This document shows positions 33,218 through 39,625 of a stretch of 39,625 bases of DNA, in pieces. The position numbers were made by a program, and so were the translations under genes. Numbering within the stretch: position 1 is the first letter of the stretch; every line of letters begins with the position of its first letter. The notes under the pieces were generated by a model. It was not told the origin of the DNA and did not search any database. It saw only the letters and a program-made list of their open reading frames with translations. Source of the stretch: Microcoleus sp. FACHB-DQ6 (GTDB lineage Bacteria; Cyanobacteriota; Cyanobacteriia; Cyanobacteriales; Microcoleaceae). The stretch covers positions 1 through 39,625 of the forward strand of contig JACJNV010000180.1 of NCBI GenBank assembly GCA_014695175.1. Direction: 5' to 3'.

Positions 33218-35554
33218 CTACTTAGGATTTTTCGTACCTAAAGCCGATAGTTTTTGGTCGTAGAGCGTCTCTAAAACGACGGGGCGCTGGCGGTAGCTCT
33301 GACCGGTGTTTTTGCAGCCGTTAGCTACGATTCCCAAGACGGAAGCTCCAGAAATTTTTAATTCTTCTAAAACTTTGCGAACTTGCGATCGGTCTGTTTG
33401 CCCAATTTGGACGACCATAATCGTAGCGTCTGTGTGAGCTGCGATCAAGTGGGTGTCTGCCAAGCCAGCTAGTGGCGGGGTGTCATAAATTACTAAATCA
33501 AAAAATGCTTGAAATTGCTCCATCAGATACTGCATTTTTTTGGAAGAAAGAAGCTTGATCGGATCGGGGGCAATTTGGCCGGCGGTGAGTACGAACAAAT
33601 TTTCTTGGTTCGGGGCTCGTTGAATCGCGTCGTTGAGGCTGAGATCCGTGGAGATGGCATCGCCCAGGCCACGCACGTTTGGCAGTCCTAATTTAGCGTG
33701 CAGTTGCGGGCAGCGCAAATCTGCATCTACTAACAATACTCTCTGTCCGACTGCTGCTGCTGTGGCTGCCAGGTGCAAAGCTACTGTAGATTTGCCGTCT
33801 CCGGCTACGGCAGAGCCGACTAAGAGCGATCGAATCGCCGTGCCTGCACTGAGCAAGTGAATGTTCGTGTAGAGCGATCGAAATGCTTCTAAAAATTGAT
33901 AGTCCAAGTCGCTCAAAATACTTGGTTCTCCAATCTCCTGACCAGTATGTCTAGCTTGACCCGGTTCGACTACTTCCACTTTCGAGTTCGATCGAGCCGA
34001 TGTTAGTTTTCTCTGTCTGGCGGGCCGTCTGCGCTTGACTTTCTTGGTAAACGGAATTACCCCGAGTATTGGCAATCTTGTGGCCATTCTCAGTGATTCT
34101 GGAGTGTGGAACACAGTATTTAGTACCTCTACGAGCAAGCCGACTGCTATGCCCAGCAGACTGCTTAAAATTACTGCCAGCACTAACTGTTTTTTGGTTT
34201 GTTTGACGGTAGCTGTTATAGGGTTGCCGAATTTGTCTAGCGGAATTTCCGGAGGATTTATCAGCACCCAGGGTATTTGCTGCTGAGCCGCATCAATCCG
34301 CAAGGCTTCTCGTTTTGCCAAGAAGTCCGACAAACTCTTAGTCACTACTTGGAGTTCTTGCTGTAAATTGTCGTATTGTCGGGTTGTAACGGAAAAGTTT
34401 CTAATTTTTTGGTTGAGAGCATTTTGCAAAGCGGTCATTTCGCGATCGCGCGCTTCAACTTCTTTGATTTGGCTCTCTAAATTTCCCATCACCACTTCTC
34501 TGGCTTGTTGAGTAGCGGTTAAAATCAGTTCTTCCCGACTTTTTCGCAGCGCTAAAACTGGCAAACTGTCTTCTCTGTACTGAGCTAATTTTAATGACAA
34601 TTCCGAGTCTATTCTCTGAATTTGACCTAATAGTCCGGCGTAACCTTGTCCTTGGGTCATCAGCAGCCCCTGGGGATTATTTTCGTTGAGTAGTTTTTCA
34701 TAGCTTTGGTAGAGGTTTCGCATCCCTTTTAGCTGAACTCTGATTTCTACTTGCTTGCCTCGAATGCTTTGAACTTGTTCAGACAGAGATTTTCCTTCTA
34801 GCTGCGGTTCAAATAAGTTGCTCTGCTGCCGCAGTTTTTGGACTTGCAGTTGGAGAACTTCCACTCTTTCTCGGAGCTTTGGCATCTCTGTATCTATAAA
34901 TTTAATACCTTGATTAATTCCCATCAGCCGTTGCTGCAAGCTGTACTCTAGATAAGCTTTAGAAATTTTATCCAAGACGCCGTAAATTTTTTTTTGGTTT
35001 GAATCTTTGTAGCGAACTTGTAAAATTTTTGTGCCTTGCTGTTTGCCATCTTTCGTGTAGGTGATGCGGTTGATCGACATTTTTGAGATCAGTTCGCTAT
35101 AAGTCATTTTGGGATACCAAGCCCGCAATTCCTCAATCACTGGCTGCATCATTTTGGGGCTTCGCAAAATCCTAATTTGGGTTTCGTAGTCTAGTAGGCT
35201 AATTCCTTCTATATTAATTTTGGCGAAGTCGGCAGCTTGGGTGTTGTTTAATAGTTTGGATTGCAAACCTTCAGCCGTGGCTGGTTCTACTAACAGGGAA
35301 AAGGAGCCTTCATACTCGACCGTTATGCTTTTAGAAGTGGCGACGATCGCTGTTCCTGCGAGGGCGCTCAAAGCTATGGTGGCTGCTGCCATGACCAGGA
35401 ATCGACGGCGCACTACGCCGAACAGCCAGGACAAGTCTAGCTTTTCTTCTTCTCTCTCCTCTACGAAGTTATCTCTGTAGTTCTGAGTAGATAAATCCGG
35501 CAGTTTGCCATTCGATTTGGGTGTGAAGGGTTGGTAATCTTGTCTGCTATCCAT
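33218..35554 (-). CDS. Polysaccharide co-polymerase/BY-kinase (Wzc/CpsCD-type tyrosine autokinase)
   Basis: 778 aa. The N-terminal Wzz-type part has membrane helices near 50-70 and 455-475 enclosing a long periplasmic coiled coil (about 190-420). The cytosolic C-terminal kinase has Walker A GSAVAGDGKST (about 580-590), Walker A' LLVDADLRCPQLH (about 607-620) and Walker B VIYDTPPLAG (about 685-695). The tail has tyrosines in QSYRQRPVVLETLYDQ, a short Tyr cluster for autophosphorylation. Such proteins set chain length and export of capsule or slime polysaccharide with the outer-membrane Wza-type protein. That partner is encoded 135 bp upstream on the same strand. A 15-bp tandem repeat lies directly before the start codon. 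Confidence 0.95.
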   Translation of the reverse strand: MDSRQDYQPFTPKSNGKLPDLSTQNYRDNFVEEREEEKLDLSWLFGVVRRRFLVMAAATIALSALAGTAIVATSKSITVEYEGSFSLLVEPATAEGLQSKLLNNTQAADFAKINIEGISLLDYETQIRILRSPKMMQPVIEELRAWYPKMTYSELISKMSINRITYTKDGKQQGTKILQVRYKDSNQKKIYGVLDKISKAYLEYSLQQRLMGINQGIKFIDTEMPKLRERVEVLQLQVQKLRQQSNLFEPQLEGKSLSEQVQSIRGKQVEIRVQLKGMRNLYQSYEKLLNENNPQGLLMTQGQGYAGLLGQIQRIDSELSLKLAQYREDSLPVLALRKSREELILTATQQAREVVMGNLESQIKEVEARDREMTALQNALNQKIRNFSVTTRQYDNLQQELQVVTKSLSDFLAKREALRIDAAQQQIPWVLINPPEIPLDKFGNPITATVKQTKKQLVLAVILSSLLGIAVGLLVEVLNTVFHTPESLRMATRLPILGVIPFTKKVKRRRPARQRKLTSARSNSKVEVVEPGQARHTGQEIGEPSILSDLDYQFLEAFRSLYTNIHLLSAGTAIRSLLVGSAVAGDGKSTVALHLAATAAAVGQRVLLVDADLRCPQLHAKLGLPNVRGLGDAISTDLSLNDAIQRAPNQENLFVLTAGQIAPDPIKLLSSKKMQYLMEQFQAFFDLVIYDTPPLAGLADTHLIAAHTDATIMVVQIGQTDRSQVRKVLEELKISGASVLGIVANGCKNTGQSYRQRPVVLETLYDQKLSALGTKNPK

Positions 35555-35566
35555 ATTCAGCCTGGG

Positions 35567-35607
35567 TATTTTTGAGGTTGATATTTTTGAGGTTGATATT
35601 TTTGAAG
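35567..35607. repeat. 15-bp tandem repeat before the BY-kinase start
   Basis: TATTTTTGAGGTTGA (35567-35581), repeated exactly (35582-35596), then TATTTTTGAAG (35597-35607). It lies in the 135-bp gap between the export-protein gene and the BY-kinase gene, 12 bp before the kinase start codon. Confidence 0.88.
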
Positions 35608-35689
35608 CGGCCCAGTCGCGGCTGGGTAATCTTATTGTTTAGTTTATTCTAGCCTTTGCCAGGAATTACCCACCTCACCCGCCGCCTTC

Positions 35690-37162
35690 TTACCTAAATA
35701 AAAATCGGAGAACGTTTATAAAATTTAACACTCCCGTAGCTGGCCCGACAGGTCCGATTACAGCGTTCATGCGATCGACAAAATTGACGAGCCCCCTGCG
35801 AGATACGATAATCATGTCGTTGTTGCGAAGTTGAGGATTGGTTTCTTCGTTAATTCCTTGACTTAAATCGACTTGGATCGTCCGTTTAGTAGCTGTACCG
35901 TCGTTATTCAGGCGGACTAGCTCAACTTTATCTCTTCTAGCTCTGGTATTCTCGTACCCAAAAAATCCTCTGGAAACTAAAGCTTGATTCAGCGTGGCAT
36001 TAGCTGGGAGTCTCAAGGGATCGAGGGATGTTCTGAGTTCTCCTACTACAAAAACGTTAATGCCAGTGGGAGCAAAGTTAGTGCTAGCGAGCACGCCAGC
36101 TTCTGCGGGGTTGACGATCGTAGCTTTGGGCACGATGATCGTGTCTCCCTCCTGGAGGATGGTATCTTGGGCGCCGTCGCCGGACTCTAGGAACTGCCAC
36201 AGGTTGACTGGGATAATTTGTTCGCCTCTTCTGGTGACGCGCCGCACTTGGATTTGCCGGATGTCGGCATCCGAGGTGATGCCGCCGGCTAGCTGAATAG
36301 CCCGGATGACGGTAGGGAAACCTTCGCGGCTGAGGTCGTTTGTGGTGTTGCCGCCTATGACGACGTAAGCCCCGGGGCGGGTGACTTGACCGACGATGGA
36401 GATCGATCGAGGTTTTTCTGGGGGTGGCGAAAAGTTGGCCGTCGCAAATTGACGAGCTTCTGCTTGGTTGAAGTTGGCAACTGTGGGAATCACGATTGTG
36501 TCTCTGTCTTGCAAAATGATGTCTTGAGAGATGTCTCCTTCTTGCAAGAATTTCCACAGGTTGACGTTGAGCACTTGATCGGGGCCGTCTCGTTGGGGAC
36601 GGCGGACGCGGATGTTGCGGATGTCGGCGACACCCGTGACGCCTTCTGCGAGTCTGATCGCTTGGGTGACGGTGGGGTACTGGACACTCGGCGCGGCTCC
36701 CGGCCCGGGAGTTAGGGTAATGGTGAAGTTTCCGGGCCTGGTGACTTCTCCGATGACGCCGACGTTGAGGGGGCGGGCGGCGACGAGGCTGACTGTGACT
36801 ATGGGGTCTTTGAGGACGCGGCGGTAGGCGTTACGGATGATGTTGGTGGCTTCTACTAAGGTGCGGCCGCGGATGGAGACCAAGCCGATCAGGGGCAGGT
36901 TGACTGAACCGTCGGAAAGGACTTCGTAGCCACGGCTAAGTTCGGGTACTTCGAGTATTTCTACTTGGATGCGATCGCCCCCGCCGAGTTTGTAGCTTTC
37001 GGGCGATCGCCTAACGGGCGCAACGTTCTGGGCTTGGTCTGTGCCTAGGGGGATGGGAAGCTGTGCCGGGGTGCTTCTGGCGTCAGCGATGACAGTGGAA
37101 GCAAACAAGACAACACCCACAACCGACGGGGCTATCTGTCTTGGAAAATGGGTGTTAACCAT
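35690..37162 (-). CDS. Wza-type polysaccharide export protein (PES + SLBB domains)
   Basis: 490 aa. A signal peptide (about 1-30, ending IADARSTPAQ) without an obvious lipobox Cys precedes the PES domain (about 52-135: YKLGGGDRIQVEILEVPELSRGYEVLSDGSVNLPLIG). SLBB-type segments follow: NVGVIGEVTRPGNFTI, SISIVGQVTRPGAYVV and INVFVVGELRTSLDPL, each with an RxI.VRR and DTIVIP end. The protein would form the outer-membrane/periplasmic channel for polysaccharide export together with the BY-kinase downstream. The lack of a lipidation Cys is usual for many cyanobacterial members. The start at 37162 is consistent with the signal peptide. Confidence 0.94.
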   Translation of the reverse strand: MVNTHFPRQIAPSVVGVVLFASTVIADARSTPAQLPIPLGTDQAQNVAPVRRSPESYKLGGGDRIQVEILEVPELSRGYEVLSDGSVNLPLIGLVSIRGRTLVEATNIIRNAYRRVLKDPIVTVSLVAARPLNVGVIGEVTRPGNFTITLTPGPGAAPSVQYPTVTQAIRLAEGVTGVADIRNIRVRRPQRDGPDQVLNVNLWKFLQEGDISQDIILQDRDTIVIPTVANFNQAEARQFATANFSPPPEKPRSISIVGQVTRPGAYVVIGGNTTNDLSREGFPTVIRAIQLAGGITSDADIRQIQVRRVTRRGEQIIPVNLWQFLESGDGAQDTILQEGDTIIVPKATIVNPAEAGVLASTNFAPTGINVFVVGELRTSLDPLRLPANATLNQALVSRGFFGYENTRARRDKVELVRLNNDGTATKRTIQVDLSQGINEETNPQLRNNDMIIVSRRGLVNFVDRMNAVIGPVGPATGVLNFINVLRFLFR

Positions 37163-37307
37163 ACACCACCTAATTTTATTGACTATGATTTATATAAGTG
37201 TAGCCTTTTTAGTGCTGGGCAAAAAGCTCATTATTTTAAGCTATCGCCGAAAAAAGGATGCTGTATTTTTGCTTTATCCCTAATTTCTGTGTTAGCGTGG
37301 TTGCGGG

Positions 37308-37336
37308 TTGACGGCTATATTTTATATCTATATAAT
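37308..37336 (+). promoter_or_regulatory. Sigma70-type promoter of the O-antigen ligase gene
   Basis: TTGACG (37308-37313), a 17-bp spacer and TATAAT (37331-37336), followed by AAGGAA 7 nt before the ATG at 37368. It is the clearest promoter in the window. Confidence 0.75.
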
Positions 37337-37367
37337 TTGAGCTTGTTTGTGGTAAAGGAAAGCAATT

Positions 37368-38789
37368 ATGACTCAACCAGTGTCTAAAGCGGCTATGCTG
37401 AAAGAGCTGATTTTAGGTAATTCTTTATTTATATGGATGCTAATTGCTATAGTCGCGATCGCGACTTTGCTATTATTTCAATTTGCCACCAGGAAAAAAA
37501 TAGGTTTGGCTTTAGAAAAAACCTTTGCTTATTTTTATATTTTCATTTCTCCCTCTCTGACACAACCTCCTTTTAATTACTTGCATCTTACTAATTTGCA
37601 AGATACATCGGGCAGTATTTTAAGTATGCTACCTTATTTTTTTTACCCGTGGATAGTATTAATTTTATTTTCTAGAATCAAAGCTTTTGGTACCAAGTTT
37701 ATAGATTTTTTTGCCAAAGTATTGAGCATGAACCCTTTCTTTTTACTTTATATATTACTGCCATCACTGTCTACATTATGGTCTATAGTTCCTGACGTAA
37801 CGCTAAGAGCCGGCCTAGCTTTTTCAGCATTTACTGCTTTCGGATTTTACTTAGCCGCGCAATATAAATGGCATGATTTATCTCGTTTTTGGCGGTGGGG
37901 ATACACGGCACTGGGTTTGGCAAGTTTTATAATGAAACCACCGGGAGCAGGCGACTTTGTAGGCCTGACGCTATCTAAAAATTCCCTCGGGCTAGTCCTA
38001 GCTTTATGTACGGCATTTTGGTATTTGCATTATTCTCAAGGAGCTAAAACTCACAAAGAACGCTGGATTTCTTTGGGAATGATGTTTTTTTCTTTTTACC
38101 TGGTGAGAGCTAATAAGTCGGGAGGGGCTCTAGTTGTTACTATCATATTAATATTGGCAGTGTCCTTGCTAAAAATTCTAAAAAAGTTAAGTTTTCAATG
38201 GGCATTTACTACGATTATATGTTTCCTGGTGGTCAGCATAATTATGACAGTTTTTGTAGTAGACAACCTAGAGGAGATTATTGTAGGTGGGTTAGGCAAA
38301 GACTTGACTCTAACTGGGCGGACAGAATTCTGGCCGCAGTTAATTGCTGCGGTCAATCAGCGCCCCTGGTTTGGCTACGGATACGATGGATTTTTTCAAC
38401 AAGATAAGTTAGGCGCCGCTACTCCTGCTTATTTTATTTATACTCCTAATGGATTTCAACCTAAAAATCCTCACAATGGCGCGATCGGAATATTGTTAGC
38501 CTTCGGTTGGCCGGGATTAATCTTAATGATGATTTCCCTGCTTCTTAATTTGGCTTACGCAGTCCGGTATTTGAGTCGTAGTAACCTGGAAGACGCGGGA
38601 ATGCCTATTTGTTTTCTGGTGTCTATTATTATGAGCAACATTACAGAAGCTCAGATCGTGGGAATCGCAAATGCTTGGCTGAGTTATGTAATGTTGACAG
38701 TTAGACTTGCCATAGACAATGCTAGTAACACTTCCAACACTAGCAGCAGCAACCCTCAAAGGCCTTCTGTAGCTCGCACTGTCGACTGA
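37368..38789 (+). CDS. O-antigen ligase/polymerase family protein (Wzy_C)
   Basis: 473 aa, very hydrophobic with about 11-12 membrane helices. A large loop (about 310-365) contains the Wzy_C signature LTGRTEFWPQLIAAVNQRPWFGYGYDGFF followed by NPHNGAIGILLAFGWPG, the H/N-containing motif of ligases and polymerases acting on undecaprenyl-linked glycans. The ATG at 37368 has a good ribosome-binding site and promoter. The gene is divergent from the export-protein gene, consistent with a polysaccharide locus. It is AT-richer than its neighbours, which is common for such genes and may reflect transfer. Whether it is the capsule polymerase or a ligase cannot be told. Confidence 0.9.
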   Translation: MTQPVSKAAMLKELILGNSLFIWMLIAIVAIATLLLFQFATRKKIGLALEKTFAYFYIFISPSLTQPPFNYLHLTNLQDTSGSILSMLPYFFYPWIVLILFSRIKAFGTKFIDFFAKVLSMNPFFLLYILLPSLSTLWSIVPDVTLRAGLAFSAFTAFGFYLAAQYKWHDLSRFWRWGYTALGLASFIMKPPGAGDFVGLTLSKNSLGLVLALCTAFWYLHYSQGAKTHKERWISLGMMFFSFYLVRANKSGGALVVTIILILAVSLLKILKKLSFQWAFTTIICFLVVSIIMTVFVVDNLEEIIVGGLGKDLTLTGRTEFWPQLIAAVNQRPWFGYGYDGFFQQDKLGAATPAYFIYTPNGFQPKNPHNGAIGILLAFGWPGLILMMISLLLNLAYAVRYLSRSNLEDAGMPICFLVSIIMSNITEAQIVGIANAWLSYVMLTVRLAIDNASNTSNTSSSNPQRPSVARTVD

Positions 38790-39301
38790 AGTAAAGTTCC
38801 TTGGGCGGATCGAAGATGTGCCAAGCTGTGCGATAATATCATCTGACGAGTCTGATTTTGCTCGATAGCCAAGCGTTCCACAACCGCCTTTATATTTTCT
38901 AAACAGTGAAAATCGGCGTTGCTGGATTGAGGTATGATAGAGAGTGATCGAGAGTAACAAAAAACATCAACCGAGAATTAAAATCAATGGAATGTCCTGA
39001 ATGTAAGCTGAAGGGGTGACATGAAAGCTAAGACGTAGACCAGAAGGGGTGACAACCCGCCCAAAACCCTGACTGGGTAAAGATTCAGCCGAGTTATGGT
39101 AACAAAAGATAGGCAGCAAAATGGTTACACACTTGCCTATCCCAAAAATAAATGTTACCAACATTTTACCTTGCCTCACTTGCAAAAACAACTGACGCAC
39201 TTGCAAAATCGGGATGCTCCCCCTTTAGACCTTGTAAATCTTCATGTAAATGGTAAGCAGCCCTCGCCGCTCTACCACTAATATCCGATGTATAGCCTTT
39301 C
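38790..39301. other. Insertion-sequence debris and hairpins
   Basis: No intact gene. ATGGAATGTCCTGAATGTAAG (38987-39007) would encode MECPECK, like the start of IS1-type InsA zinc-finger proteins, but it stops after ten codons. GAAGGGGTGACA occurs twice (39010-39021, 39043-39054). A nested palindrome GGTAACA..GATAGGCA / TGCCTATC..TGTTACC covers 39098-39159. CACTTGCAAAA is repeated at 21-bp spacing near 39178 and 39199. The end of the IS630 element probably lies around 39190-39240. Confidence 0.4.
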
Positions 39302-39625
39302 TCAAAAAGATGAGGTACAATAACAGCAGTGTGTAAACCAGTTAAAAATATTTGACGATGTAACTTGCCCCAACGCAAACTCTATGGCTTTTCCTAATTC
39401 TTGATAATTAGTAGTATTGATAGAACGGAGAATAATTTTAAGTTTTGACCACAGATTTTCAATTGGTGAAAAATCTGGTGAATAAGGTGATAAGTATATT
39501 AATTTGGCCCCTTTTTTTTCGATCGCTTTTTTCACTTCTTCTCCCAGGTGAATGGGACAATTATCCATCACTACACAAGCACCTTTCCATAATTTTGGCA
39601 CAAGTTTTCTGATAATAAAAGCTTC
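39302..39625 (-). mobile_element. IS630-family transposase, C-terminal part (runs off window)
   Basis: The frame is open to the window edge (…EAFIIRKLVPKLWKG), so only the C-terminal about 107 residues are present. The DDE signature is visible: VVMDNCPIHLGEEV (second Asp) and LIYLSPYSPDFSPIENLWSKLK (catalytic Glu), diagnostic of the IS630/Tc1 superfamily. The end NWFTHCCYC resembles the family end NWFxHCGYC. The stop is at 39302. The 5' part of the gene and the far end of the element lie beyond 39625. Confidence 0.9.

Noticed and set aside
37041-37387. Overlapping small open frames between the export protein and the ligase
   Set aside because: They cross the promoter region and the signal-peptide coding part of the opposite gene, with no recognisable product.
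38967-39206. 79-codon minus-strand open frame
   Set aside because: Its N-terminal residues come from the CACTTGCAAAA repeats and it covers palindromes and IS debris; no family resemblance.

Overview
The window is chromosomal DNA from a cyanobacterium, most likely a filamentous non-heterocystous Oscillatoriales/Microcoleaceae type (Oscillatoria, Microcoleus or Tychonema-like). This rests on many HIP1 octamers (GCGATCGC), a chlorophyll-pathway methyltransferase (ChlM), the long cyanobacterial form of IspH, NtcA-type GTA-N8-TAC boxes, families found mainly in cyanobacteria, and 7-bp tandem repeats between genes. The species is an inference.

Layout. 1-8.0 kb: a PIN-domain membrane-anchored protein and an M50-type membrane protein lacking its HExxH histidines (both minus), a candidate small RNA, tRNA-Arg(TCT), an IS605-type right-end relic, a Npun_F0813-like protein, an 8-TM protein, an HTH/acidic protein and a LapA-domain protein. 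8.4-11.0 kb: a phosphohexomutase and, upstream of it, about 1.2 kb without protein genes, of which roughly 540 bp folds into a dense series of hairpins. This is the best candidate here for an undescribed or unannotated RNA, possibly an IscB-associated (HEARO/omega-RNA-like) RNA without its nuclease gene. 11.0-15.8 kb: a cyanobacterial unknown, DUF423, ChlM, NagA and PurE. 15.8-21.6 kb: two ammonium transporters flanking a MITE-like element, a solo IS607 resolvase and an SGNH hydrolase; the second amt has two perfect NtcA boxes upstream. 21.7-23.5 kb: a GxxExxY gene between inverted repeats, then IspH. 24.2-31.6 kb: a two-component cluster (CHASE3 kinase, Rcp1-like receiver, and two REC-headed kinases). 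31.9-38.8 kb: a coiled-coil protein, a PilH-like receiver and an exopolysaccharide locus (BY-kinase, Wza-type export protein and a divergent O-antigen ligase/polymerase). 38.8-39.6 kb: IS debris and the 3' part of an IS630 transposase running off the window.

How the genes fit together. The window mixes housekeeping genes (isoprenoid, purine, chlorophyll and hexose-phosphate metabolism) with nitrogen-responsive ammonium uptake, a sensory cluster and a capsule/slime export locus that sits next to a PilH-like regulator. Mobile-element remnants and short tandem repeats fill many of the gaps between genes.
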